Assembly (NCBI RefSeq): GCF_014356525.2
Contig: NC_052504.1
Coordinates: 58,717,137-58,781,136 of the forward strand
From: Nilaparvata lugens
Lineage: Eukaryota > Arthropoda > Insecta > Hemiptera > Delphacidae
Direction: 5' to 3'
DNA length: 64,000 nt
Positions 39,027 through 49,900 of this stretch are shown here, piece by piece. Below the pieces are notes generated by a model. That model was given only the letters and a program-made list of their open reading frames with translations. It did not search any database and was not told where the DNA came from. The stretch's first letter is position 1. The number at the start of each line of letters is the position of its first letter. The position numbers and the translations under genes were made by a program.

Positions 39027-39109
39027 CGTTTAAAGTGATCTCGAATCCGATCTTCTCGGATGTTCTCCGGCAAATTTCCTACCCAAAGGTGACGAGTCTC
39101 TCTAACCAT
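39027..39109 (-). CDS. spen: split ends (Spen/SHARP/Mint family), first coding exon
   Basis: Twenty-seven codons plus two bases, from ATG at 39109 to a GTAAGA donor just after 39027. The peptide starts MVRETRHLWVGNLPEN, then IREDRIRDHFK, and the split codon will be Arg. This is the conserved N-terminus of Spen proteins: the first RRM begins at once, with LWVGNL as RNP2 and the first alpha helix following. The start codon context (CAAGATGG) is good. Spen proteins are large nuclear repressors with several N-terminal RRMs and a C-terminal SPOC domain. They act in Notch, Wnt and EGFR signalling and in RNA-linked silencing. None of the remaining several thousand codons is visible to the left, so intron 1 probably exceeds 39 kb and the protein is partial here. 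Upstream lies a uORF and a GC-rich promoter-like island. Confidence 0.88.
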
Positions 39110-39137
39110 CTTGTCCTAGCCTCTTCATTTGGGACAT
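39102..39137 (-). promoter_or_regulatory. uORF overlapping the spen start codon
   Basis: An 11-codon upstream ORF (MSQMKRLGQDG, then TAG) begins at 39137 and ends at 39102 in a different frame. Its stop lies within bases 6-8 counted from the spen ATG. Ribosomes using it would terminate on the main start, an arrangement that can allow reinitiation or dampen translation. It contains a second in-frame ATG. Further uATGs occur near 39,153 and 39,251. Confidence 0.6.
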
Positions 39138-39269
39138 AAGTTTTCACGTTGCATCACACAAAAATTGAACTGCACTCACAAACACATATTAATAATAATA
39201 ATAATATAATACAATTGAAAATCACGTAACAACAAATTCCTTGATTTCAGCACTGCACATAACACCTCT

Positions 39270-39550
39270 GCTAAAGCACTATTCTACAACAAGTGACGTC
39301 ACTTCTCACGCTGGCGGGAGCAGTACGCAGTAGATAGGCTCGGCTCGCTGCGATGGCTGGCTGGCTCTGTGGCTGTTGGCTGTGGGGAAGGGCGAGCTGC
39401 CAGAGCAGAGCAGAGCAGGATGCGAGTATTACCACGGGCGAGTCCATTTGCGCGCCGCGTGGAGGGGAGGCCGACTGCCAGTGCTGTGGGAGGGGCGCCT
39501 CCTCTACCACTGTTCCCCCCCTCTACTCTACTCACCACAACAACCACCGA
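39270..39550 (-). promoter_or_regulatory. GC-rich promoter-like island upstream of spen
   Basis: A sharp rise in GC and CpG (GCGCGCC, GGCGGG, repeated GAGCA units) 160-440 bases upstream of the spen start codon, in otherwise AT-rich DNA. It starts with a perfect CRE palindrome. The open frames here on both strands overlap one another and look like composition artefacts. Probably the spen promoter and 5' UTR; no TATA box or transcription start could be fixed. Confidence 0.55.
39291..39304. promoter_or_regulatory. CRE palindrome (TGACGTCA)
   Basis: AAGTGACGTCACTT is a perfect 14-bp palindrome with a full TGACGTCA core, the consensus site of CREB/ATF proteins. It sits 182 bases or more upstream of the spen ATG at the inner edge of the GC-rich island. 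Confidence 0.75.
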
Positions 39551-40575
39551 ATTTCATATTTTTCATCAGTTCACTTGCATTTCTAAATTGATTCCTGGCA
39601 GAACTAAGGCACTTTCAACATTTTAGTTGAGCTTCCAGTCATAGTTGCATAGAGAGGATAAACTGTATCAATACACAATAACACATATTACACTACGCTA
39701 CTTAATTGGGCTCTAATCCTCTAAATCAACAAACAACAGTATAAAAACACTTCAAACAACATACAACCAGTGAGTATGGAATGTAAGTTTGTGAGTATGA
39801 AATGTAACATTCTATACTCACTGCATACAACAGTATAAAGTATTAGATCAGAAACATAATAATTTCATATACTAATTACGTATAATAACAGATGAATCTA
39901 CTTTGTTGCTAGTTGATTAGTACGTTATTGACATTTCAATGGCGGCTTTTCGCACTTCCCAAACTACGTGTGACTTCTACAATGAATAGTATGCATCACA
40001 TTAAATAATTCTATTGATTGAAAACACTAATCCATTCTGCTATCTGATATTTTCTGTTATCAGTCTTAATAGTATTTAGTATATTATTTTACAGTGTAAT
40101 GTTTTTGTACAGGAAACATTTTTGGACTATTATGTATGTTATTTCCAAAGTTGTATTGTTTTTTTTCGAAATAAGTGAATAAACAATTGAAAAAATCTAA
40201 ATATCACGTTACAAATGAAAAATAAAACTCTAAAATTAACTAAGAAAATAATCATTCACAAACCCCTGTGTGATAAAAGTTTGCTGCTAGATGAGCTAAT
40301 TGAATCATTATCGAATGGCAGTTGTTGGCATTCATTCATTGAGGATTATAACGAAAACATACCTACATTCTTCTGATATAGATAAGCACCTAATGTGTGA
40401 AATTATGCACTTATAAATTATTGAATTAATTATATTATTTAATTGATATAATTGCGAATAATATAGAATGTGTTCTTTCTTCTTTGTAAATGTAAAGTGT
40501 TTGTAAATGTTTGGTACATACCTCTAAAATTGATTGTTTGATTTTTAAATACCTGATTAAAAAAACTTTTCTAAT
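39551..40575. other. Intergenic DNA upstream of spen
   Basis: AT-rich. A short duplicated series GTGAGTATG(G/A)AATGTAA occurs near 39,772-39,808 next to an inverted AACATTCTATACTCAC. No gene was found. Confidence 0.5.
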
Positions 40576-40788
40576 GGTCATCACAAACCCATCTACTTTT
40601 ACCTTTTAGCTAGAAATATGTCTTCAGAAGACGTCTGCCGTCCTATCTCCCAGTATTGGAAGCTACAGCTATACGCTATGCTGGTGTGAGCGAGACAGAT
40701 TCATAGCTTTGGATTAAAAGATAGGACGGCTACATCTTCCGAAGACGTATTTCCAGCTAAATACGTAGCTAGGTGTGTAATAATGACC
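40576..40788. mobile_element. Foldback MITE-like element, 213 bp
   Basis: Long imperfect terminal inverted repeats of about 85 bases. Left: GGTCAT..., TTTAGCTAGAAATATGTCTT, CAGAAGACGTCTGCCGTCCT, ATCT. The reverse complement of the right end reads GGTCAT..., TTTAGCTGGAAATACGTCTT, CGGAAGATGTAGCCGTCCTA, TCT. Matching GGTCA/TGACC ends mark the boundaries. No coding capacity. Confidence 0.75.
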
Positions 40789-41497
40789 TTAACATTCATT
40801 GAGTTTACATAGATAACTATGTAGAATTTTTCCATTTCAAATTATTAATCGTTAAGTTACCGATAAAATTTAGTTTTGATTATTCTTAAGCTTTTTTGGT
40901 TTCAACTATTCATTTTTTAATATTTTTTTGAATAGTTATTGCTTGTTTGACAAAAAATGATTTTTTTCTCAAACAAACAAAAGGCTTTTTCACTGAACCT
41001 CTATCTACTAGAGCTAAAAAAAATGAAGATTAGAAATGGAGTAAGCCTTGTATATCTCTCTCTTCTAAAATCCTATAATATACAGTATACACGCTTTCAT
41101 AAATTTTACCACATGAGCTAATTATGTGAAAATATAAATATGCCTATTATTTGTATTTTATCACATCAAAAGACTTAAATGAATTAACTTGAATCGTACT
41201 ATAATAAATTATCATTAAAATCGATGCTTCTATTCAGCCTAGATATCCGGGTTTGTATTTCAAAAGTGAGTAGTTTGTAAATTCTTCACAATATCGATAA
41301 CAATAGCCTACATTAATAGAAGTATTGTAAATAAGTTACTCTAGCCCAAATTATTTTGAGATACAGTAGTAAAGATCCTTATCAGAAGATCAGAACATAA
41401 AATGTTTGGCAAGTAACAGAAAACGGAACGCGGGGAAAGTTACCTTCAAATACTGTATCAAGAAATAAAAAACTGAATTGAAATTCACAATTTTTTA

Positions 41498-41690
41498 TAT
41501 AGTGAGGTCCACGTTATAATGACAGTATTTGATCAACTTTGGTTTTGCTATCCTTGTCTATCATTCGACAAAGCCGGTGGTAATATCCTATGTTTTTGAC
41601 AGTGTAGAAATATAATTAATTGATGCAGAGAATCGGCATCGCTATTCTTCCATCTTTATCCACTGCCATTTTAACGTGGATCACACTATA
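41498..41690. mobile_element. TATAGTGAGG-family MITE, copy 1 (193 bp)
   Basis: Terminal inverted repeats of about 30 bases: left TATAGTGAGGTCCACGTTAT, AATGACAGT; right ACTGCCATTTTAACGTGGAT, CACACTATA. The interior is AT-rich and contains GCATCGCTATTCTTCC. A second member with the same termini is at 50,042-50,389. TA lies at both ends, consistent with a TA target site. Confidence 0.8.
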
Positions 41691-43189
41691 GGCCCACATA
41701 TCCACACTATACTTGATAGGTTGAAAAATAGTATAGATTACGTACCAGATAAACATCACTCTACATTTACTCTCATTACTCTCATTCAGGTATAACAAAT
41801 CAACAGAACTTTCGTGATAATTCAATCGGTATCTAGGTTTGATTTATTTTTCCAGTCAGTATAATCTGACACAGCAATGACACTCATAAAAAATGAAATG
41901 TCATTTCACCAACTTAAGAATGTTCTGTTATCAGTTTATTGAGATCTAGATGTAGACCCTACATCAGTGCAGTATTGAGATATTAGGTCATTGGTAGGTA
42001 TATACAGTAATAGGTGGGTATATACAATAGTACAGTAGTATGATTGTAGTAGGCCTATAATAGCTATACCTACACGATTCAAGTACGGTACTGATGTATT
42101 ATACAAAGTTGGTAGACAGTCTACTAACGTTGCTATACTAATACTCTACGTAGACTATAGTATACAACTACTTCTGTATTATTTAGAATACAATATGCAC
42201 TCTAATTCCAATTAAGGCATAGGCTGAAATTGTTCGTTCAATCGATAGTTGTTCCAACTAAAAATAAACAAGAGTTGAGTGTTCAGAGTTGGAACTTTTA
42301 ATAGATTGTTTTTTAGAGCGGTCGTCACTAGGCAGCGCTATGCGAGTCAATTAGTTGTAAAGTTCGGCCGGTAGGAGCAGCACATACTGCAGGGAGGGGC
42401 TCATGAATCAATAGCCTAGGCCCCTCCAAATTTTCTCCCTCCTCTCAAACCATCCAACAAAACTTTCTGCTACCAGAATATTTCCAAACACCTGGCAAAG
42501 TTCAGAAACACTACACTACAAACACTATGAAACTCTGCACTTCAGAATAACTTATCAATACCAAAGTAGGAAAGTACTTACCTTCTACCTAAACATAGTA
42601 GGCCTATGCTGCGAGCTGTGAAGGTACTTTGGGTACTGAAGTATATCTCAAGTTCCAGGGTTGAAATGACTATATTATGTATATCAGTTTCTAAGTAAAT
42701 GTTGAGGATAGAGGATAGTCTCGGTACTTCAAATTGTCCACCATTAAATTTATGTGAATTATGCATTTTCATAGAGGAGAGATAGCATAAGAAGATATCC
42801 CGTGCTATACCTACCGTACGTCGTTTATGAACGAAATTTCAAGCCGATTTTTAATCAAGTCGATTCAGTGGCGGCTCTGACTAAAAAGTCAATCACCCCC
42901 ACAGGATAAGGGACTAATTTTCACCTCCCAACTACGTACGATCGCCGAAGTAAAAATAGTTGTATATTATTTCATGTCACCGACATTCATTGCCTGGACT
43001 ACTATCTTGTAGATAGTAATATGAAGAAGTGGCTTATACACGTACAGGATAGGAAATTTACGAATGATGCATCATCACATCTGAACTACTGGACTGATTA
43101 ACTTGAAATTTTGCATGATATAGATTCTCAATTTACCAAGGATGGTTATAGGCCTATTTTGAATTATTCAATATCTCAGTTTGTCAAGT
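41691..43189. other. Intergenic DNA, partly Helitron-derived
   Basis: The segment from about 42,840 probably belongs to the Helitron whose 3' end is at 43,227. A GC-richer patch lies at 42,310-42,450 without a readable gene. TAGGCCTA palindromes occur at 42,050, 42,599 and 43,149. Confidence 0.4.
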
Positions 43190-43227
43190 TTTTAATTGGC
43201 CCTTGTGGAGCACGGGTTACCTGCTAG
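43190..43227 (+). mobile_element. Helitron 3' terminus
   Basis: An imperfect hairpin, CCC-TTGTGGAGCAC-GGG, is followed after a few bases by CTGCTAG, then T. This is the canonical Helitron 3' end: subterminal hairpin, CTRR, insertion before a host T. Upstream DNA from about 42,840 probably belongs to the element, but no 5' TC end could be identified and no Rep/helicase is encoded, so it is non-autonomous or truncated. Confidence 0.6.
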
Positions 43228-43877
43228 TATACTACTAATAACACATGTGATAACTGCACAAGCCACATCTGCGAACGATAAATGAATTAAGGTGAATGCA
43301 ATAAGTGAATGAGCACACTGTATTATTTGTATGATAATTTCTTACAAGTGTGAAATTGTAGCCTACTTATCAGTATCATATTGCACTTACTACAACTGTG
43401 AATGCTAGAAGTCTATATTTAGTCCAGTCAATATACAGAGTGATTCTTAATTATGGTAAAATAATTCAATACGTGATAGTAGAGGTAAAAATAAGAAAAA
43501 AGTCCTTATAAACATATATCCATAAACGCTTCATTAGCGAGCTGTACAGAGTGAAAGATTTCGACCGCAATTCAGTTCCTCTGGTGAAATACACCGATGC
43601 TGAATTGTTTGGGGACTAGTTTTTAAAAAATGTATGGTGGATAGTGGATTCATATGGAAAAATATCTGAAAAATTGAATAAAACTAATCTGGACGCTGTA
43701 GTGTGAGTAGTTTTTGAGAAAAAGTTAAAATATGCAAAAAATCTAAGTAGAAAAACAAAGACTTCTACGTTTGATGCCCAATAACTTTCTTTAATGACCA
43801 GTAAGCAAATACTTTTTCGCAATAAAAATTGTAGAGAATTTAATTCTGAAAAGAATTATGTAAGCTGTGTAAACTAA
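43228..43877. other. Intergenic repeat-like DNA
   Basis: The segment 43,500-43,800 has a GC-richer motif (AAACGCTTCATTAGCGAGCT) embedded in AT-rich DNA and looks like a fragment of an older dispersed element. No class can be assigned from sequence alone. Confidence 0.35.
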
Positions 43878-43965
43878 ATTTTAATAAAAGTTAAATAGAA
43901 TGTATTCTATAATGTTGCTGTAATGTACTACATAAGAATACATTCTATTTAACTTTTATTAAAAT
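43878..43965. other. Perfect 31-bp inverted repeat, 26-base loop
   Basis: Arms at 43878-43908 and 43935-43965 are exact reverse complements (left arm starts ATTTTAATAAAAGTTAAATA). Perfect identity over 31 bases implies a recent origin or gene conversion between arms. It borders the nested foldback cluster at 43,974-44,873. Confidence 0.92.
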
Positions 43966-43973
43966 AGAGATCA

Positions 43974-44080
43974 GATCATATAGATTTCCAGGTACACCTG
44001 ACAACAATGCTCCTTGTATTTTGAAAAACACCTTAATTTTTAGCTTCAACCATAAACTATCTAGATTGTCCTCACATTGA
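43974..44080 (+). repeat. Repeat A, inverted relative to a copy at 44,641-44,746
   Basis: Contains TCATATAGATTTCCAG, ACACCTGACAACAATGCTCC, TTGTATT and TGTCCTCACATTGATA. The same series appears reverse-complemented at 44641-44746, inside the loop of the foldback element 44503-44873. The copies differ at scattered bases. Confidence 0.75.
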
Positions 44081-44254
44081 TATTTTGCAGAAACCCCTCA
44101 TACTGGGCTTAATACACTCAACAATCAATTTTCCATTTTTCGAATGGACCGAATTTGACTTTATGATGCATGTCTTGAACCGCCTTGACGAGCCGAGAAG
44201 AATAAAGTGTAGTACAATGATATCCGAGCATTGTGTCAAAAGTTAAAAGTACTT

Positions 44255-44458
44255 TTTTGCTATTAAAAAGAACGACCAGCAGTCAATGAGTTTATTCTTT
44301 ATTCACTTACTGTGACAACGACTTACAGTGACTTACTGCGATTGGTTGTCCAATCAACCAGGAAGATGACGGACCTGCCGAAAGTACTCGTTGTCATAGT
44401 AAGTGAATAAATTCATTTATTGAAAAATCTGACTGCTAGTCGTTATTTAATAGCAAAA
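44255..44458. mobile_element. Foldback MITE-like element, 204 bp
   Basis: Ends TTTTGCTATTAAAAAGAACG and CGTTATTTAATAGCAAAA are inverted repeats that extend, with small gaps, about 70 bases inward to the TTATTCACTTACTGTGACAA / TTGTCATAGTAAGTGAATAA pair. No coding capacity. It lies between repeat A and the 44,503-44,873 element. Confidence 0.75.
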
Positions 44459-44502
44459 CAGTGATTTAATAATAAGCAGTTCGTGATGGAAAACAACATT
44501 GA

Positions 44503-44873
44503 AAAGTTATAAGTATTTGAAATTTAGATCCTTGAGGTGTCCTTATAAGCTCGCCTCGCCTCTCCACTAGGAAATACTGAAATGAAGTGCATCTAACACG
44601 TGATTCTCATAGAACATAATCTCATAAACTGTGCGAATTATCAATGTGAGGACAATGCAGTTGGTGATGATGTTTGAAGCTGAAAATTAGGTGTTTTTGA
44701 CAATACAAGGAGCATTGTTGTCAGGTGTAGCTGGAAATCTATATGAGATATAAGTTCATGAGATTATGTTCTAAGAGAATCACCTGTTAGATGCACTTCA
44801 TTTCAGTATTTCCTAGTGGAGAGGCGCGCATAAGGACACCTCAAGGATCAAAATTTCAGACACTTATAACTTT
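44503..44873. mobile_element. Long foldback element, 371 bp, arms about 125 bp
   Basis: The left arm (44503-44630) and right arm (44753-44873) are reverse complements with scattered mismatches. Shared landmarks are AAAGTTATAAGT, CCTTGAGGTGTCCTTAT, CTCTCCACTAGGAAATACTG, AAATGAAGTGCATCTAACA and ATAATCTCAT. The 120-base loop carries an inverted copy of repeat A. Almost the whole element could fold into one stem. Confidence 0.8.
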
Positions 44874-46850
44874 CGAGTGGTCTACCTGATCTCATATTGT
44901 AGAGCACAAAAATACACCCAGAGGGATTTTGAATTATACATCTCAATGGTAACAATCGAAAGATATTGTTGATCAAAAACTGAAACTCACCAAAATGTAT
45001 GTTTTCTATTTTACTCATTTTTGAAAAATCATACCTCAGTACTCATTGGGGATAGAGAGTTCCAAATGATATCATTTATTCAGATTTTATAATAATTTTT
45101 AAGAAAAGGGCAACAGCAAATTTTTCTGTCGGATTACTGAATTTGGGCCACTTTGTAACTAGCACAAGGAAATTTTGCATGAAAAATTGGTTCTGGACTT
45201 CTTTCATGAATCTAAATAATTATTAAAAATCAGAACTACAATATAAATTGCAAGCACTAATGTATATTGTGACTGGAATATATTTATTAGTAGAGCCTTC
45301 TAATCACTGACCACAAGTGTGCATCCAGTAGAACTTGCTTTAAAAAAAAAATGTCACCGTACCACATTTTTGTACTATTAAAAGCCGTCGATTCTTCATA
45401 TTCCTCCCTTTTTCGTGCTCCACTTCATATCATACAATTTGATACTGATTTATAATGGTATATAGTAGTAAAAGTACCTATCAAAGCAGTTAAATTTATT
45501 TGGATTTTTAGTTTTTTTATCAATTAGCAGATTATATTATCTAGACATGGGCCTACCGCACAGAATAACTACAAAGAAATTTATTTATTAATTCCTCAAT
45601 CACATAATCATAAAAATATTGGGAATGAAAAACGGACTTTAGCTAGTCTTTTCTAAATTCCGGAATTTTGATTAAAAATTACTAAAATGAATAAATTATT
45701 AATTCTAACTAAGGTGCATCTCGTTCCAGCAGTTATTCATCACGGTAATTGTAGTTGCTTTTTGTCCTAAACAAGTTTATCTTGTTTCTTACTTTTCATT
45801 AGAGTTGAAATGTATTAATTGCAGGAAAAATTCATAGACCTAAAACCTAGTTGTGACAAGTTGCTATAATATAGCACTGCTTGAAAAGAAATTTTAGAAG
45901 AAGAGGTTCTAGGTGACAAGTTATTTCCAATGAAAAATTATTTGGATATATTTCAACTCATTACAGATTAAAGTAATAGGGTATTATTATTAAACAAATA
46001 TTAAACAAATATTATATATGCCAACAAGTGTAATAAAATAATAAAAAGCCTTTTAAATAAATTTTGATCATAGAGGTGGTTTGAAAATATTTTGGATGAT
46101 AAATGAATGAATCTATATAATTATTCGGGTGATATTTAATTGTTTATAACCCCCCTCTCAGGATATAAAACACATTATAAAATAGATAAACCTGAATATA
46201 CTTTACAAAGAACTACTCTATGGCAATTGAAACTATTCATTGTACATTGTTAAACTATAATAATGAACTCAATAATTGAATGAATCATTCAATATGAATA
46301 ATTACCACAATATCAACTTCTCAACTACACAAAAAGTGAACTCAATAATAATAACAAATTACAGTTCTGACTTGTTTCTAATCCAAGTGTTAGTATGCCT
46401 CTTCTCTCTTGATCATAATTTTCTCATATTTTAAAGATTAGTTTCTTGAATCCTCGAATAATCCATTTTTTTAATAATTAACGAAAAATACAGTATTATC
46501 AATTTTAACATGTCATACATTCTAAATTTTGATTCTATCACTGTTTCATTAAAGTGTAGAATTATAAGGTTGAGCAATTAAGTTAGATACTATCGAATTC
46601 AATTTTTGTATATTTTTAAGGAAATTATTCATTTACAAAGTATTATTTTTTCAATTGCAAAATTGTATCAACGGATTGCCAATTGTATGGTAGTATTATC
46701 AGACATGGATTTATAAACAAAATACGTATCGAATAATCGATTGTATGTGCGATTTGTATATATTTTTCACACACCCTGCTTCGATAGTATTGAGTATTTG
46801 AGATTCATTTGTAATTCTATCGATATTTTTATAATTCATGATGTTACTCT
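44874..46850. other. Intergenic DNA and 3' flank of the CUB gene
   Basis: AT-rich. The stretch 44,880-45,250 continues repeat-like sequence. A minus-strand ATTAAA at about 46,469-46,474, roughly 380 bases after the CUB gene stop, is the only nearby candidate poly(A) signal I noticed. No other gene seen. Confidence 0.4.
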
Positions 46851-46945
46851 TCAACATGGAATTTGTTTATACTGCAGTGAAAATCCTTTCCCAGTAATAT
46901 TCGAATTTGTGCGAACCGACACAACGAATGGACCATTGTCAGTAT
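46851..46945 (-). CDS. CUB gene exon 8 (C-terminus)
   Basis: Acceptor TTTATTTTTCAG. After a split Asn codon it encodes TDNGPFVVSVRTNSNITGKG, then FSLQYKQIPC and TGA at 46851-46853. GPF.V..RT...GKGF.L.Y.Q.PC is the expected last strand pair of the domain, and the protein ends on the final Cys. Confidence 0.88.
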
Positions 46946-49900
46946 CTGAAAAATAAATTGAAGACTCAAAACTTGGTTGGAGCTTACTCAGAGATGGATT
47001 TTCGTATTTTGACTAAATTTGAATAATATTTTCAAAAAGTATAAGCAACATTAGTTTTTGACCCTTGGATGCATCCTTATCCTCCACCCACCACCACCAA
47101 GAAATGCAGAGATTTGGTATAGAAAACGAGTAATAAATATTCTGGAGTGTGATTCTAAGAACTCATGATTTGGACATTTTTGTTTTGTAAAATTAAGGAC
47201 GAATAAGTCAGTGGTGAGAGTTCAAGCAAAAATATTATTTTTCATGATAGGAAATAGTTTAACTGTAGTATAAATAAAAATATAAATCTGAGTACGGTAC
47301 CCTTTTAACTGTAGTACTTGAAACCCTATTCAAGATAGAAAGGCTTAAAATTATTGTAGAGGATAAAATTAACTTATATAAGGGTTTTAGAATTTTACTG
47401 ACAACAGGCAAAATATATAGTCAATCAAAAAACAGCAAACTATCAAAATTTATGTTTAAATGTGAATTCCTTACTTTTTTGAAAAATTGTTATCCATATC
47501 ATATTGGAGATTTTGTGGGTACCTAGATTGAAAAAAGGTGAACAAGTACGAAAATTAAAACTAACTACGGTATCAATTTCAGCATAATTACTAATTAGTG
47601 AGTTATGAAGCTGGCAATCTATAATACTCCTGATGGAAATCCAATATTTTGTTGCCTTGATACATTGAAAGTAATCATATAATTGATAAAGTGAATGATT
47701 GATAAACATAAATTGGCTAACACAAATTCCATTGGAGTGTTGTATGTACCTACCTTTTAATGTTGATTCAATATCAATTCGTGTTTTATTTCAGTGTGTT
47801 TTAGTGTTTTATTTCAAGTTCAATTATAATCATTTATAAATTGAACCGAAATTAATGATATTGATATGATTCAGAAAGTGTTTTCTCTCTATAAATGACA
47901 TTTCTTTTTTGATTTGAGAAAATCGTGGAATATAATATATTTATTTGATAATGTAGGTATTATTTTCTCATACTTCTTATAAGATATCTAATGGATAAGA
48001 TAATTTTATCTCAAGGAAATAACCTCGTATAAGGTGATTGGATCTGAAGTCAGGATTCTCACTGGCATCATTAAGACGATAGCCACATAATTTGACTTTA
48101 TTCAGTACAATGTAGTCATCAGGACAGTTATAAGATTCAACTCCAGCTTCACCTGGATTAACAGTGAACATCCCATCTGAAAAATCATAAGAAAAGTTTA
48201 GAATGATTGAAGTTATATTCTTTCAAAGGTGTTTTCTCAGGTAGGTAATTTGTCTATAATGCTCAAGTAACATTTAGCAAACACAATAGGAGTTAGGAGT
48301 AGGTAAATTGTTTGGTAAAAATATAATACTATATTCAGGTATCGATAAATTGATATGGCCACTCTTTGACCGGTTTGATAATATCCTATTTTCATAGATA
48401 ACTTGCTATAATACTTATTAATAAATAATTCAATCAATGTAGAAGCATCACTAGTTTCATAAGTTAGGTACTCGGTACTTGGAAAAAGATTTTGTTGATT
48501 TGTTAACTTAACGCCTTGATTATTAACAGACACCTGAATATTGTAACTTTATTAGAATAAATTTTCCAAACCTATTCAGGCCTATTTTTACAATTCATTT
48601 GTATTTATTTATTTTCACAACGAATTAATTTTTAATGGATGTATTGTGAGAAAGAAGCTTACTGGGTAATCTATAACATATTATCTATTATGCATTAGAG
48701 ATCTCATGAATTGTAGTATTGACAATTGAACTTTTCAAAGAAATAGAATTATAATAATAAATCATTATTAAAATTATCATTTATAATAAATTTTACCTTC
48801 ATCCAAGTTTTTCAGCTCAAATGGCATATCGATTTTGTTGATAAGATTGGAATAAGTTATAGAACAAAATCCATATTCTTTTTTTATACAAACCGCATAG
48901 TTTAAATTGTTCTGAAAATCACAAGAAAAACAGAGTATAAATTTAAAATACTAGACATGGAAGTTCTTAATTGAGCTTCCATATCTTTGAAGTATTCAAA
49001 CTAGAATTTTTGAATTCCATTAAACATTTCTAGAATTTTTGTATGTTATTATTACTATCTGATGATTGCTTGATAGAAATGAATGATACTCTACCAAACA
49101 ATTTAAATAAATGTAATTTTGCTACATATAGCTTGTTAAGTGATAACTTAAAAATGTTGTATTTACCTTATTGATACTCTGCATAATATAAAATTCAAAT
49201 TTTCAGTGCCAGGTACACAATACACGCTATTGCAACCTTATCATTGAAGAATAATCAAAGATGTAATTCCAAAATATCATAGATTCATGGTTAATAATTT
49301 AAATTTATAGTTTACGGTCATGTTGTCATTTTAAGTAATAGTTTTCTATTCCTCATAATTTTTTTTGTCTTGTGTAAATTGACAGGTTTGAGTTATTTTA
49401 GTTTATTTAAATTATTTTGTACAATATAAAATGTTAAATTGCATTTTAATTATGTTGACTTGCTTGATCATTATTATGAAAATGACGAGATTCATGTAAT
49501 ATACCTTATGAAAATTAATATGTGATAATGATTATTATGAAATATGGTGATATGGTGATCAACAAGCTTAGAAAATACGTTTCTATTGAAGAAAATTAGG
49601 AATAAAAAATAAATTTTCATATTTAACATGAATCATACTAAGTCTGGATAATTGAGTGATATTGATTACCGTACATTGTGTAAGCGTAGCCACCTGTCCA
49701 CCACGGTATAAGTTTACAGGAGCAAAAGTTTAGCAGGTTTATCCAACTTATAATATTTCTCTTATTTCTAAATTTTCATATAATCCCCACTGTTTTCATT
49801 TATTAATATATAGTTATAATAGTAAGCTATTGGTCCATAATTTTTGAAACCATAAGAACAGTAAAACTCATTCTACTTTCTGGTTTGGGTGGAATATGGA

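Noticed and set aside
39271..39626. Overlapping open frames on both strands in the GC island
   Set aside because: Five overlapping frames in a CpG-rich block with no motif fit a promoter island, not coding sequence.
47977..48062. Read-through of CUB exon 7 (RSNHLIRGYFLEIKLSYPLDIL)
   Set aside because: A GTGAGA donor after 48063 followed by the exon at 46945 restores the expected CUB ending and terminal Cys in phase.
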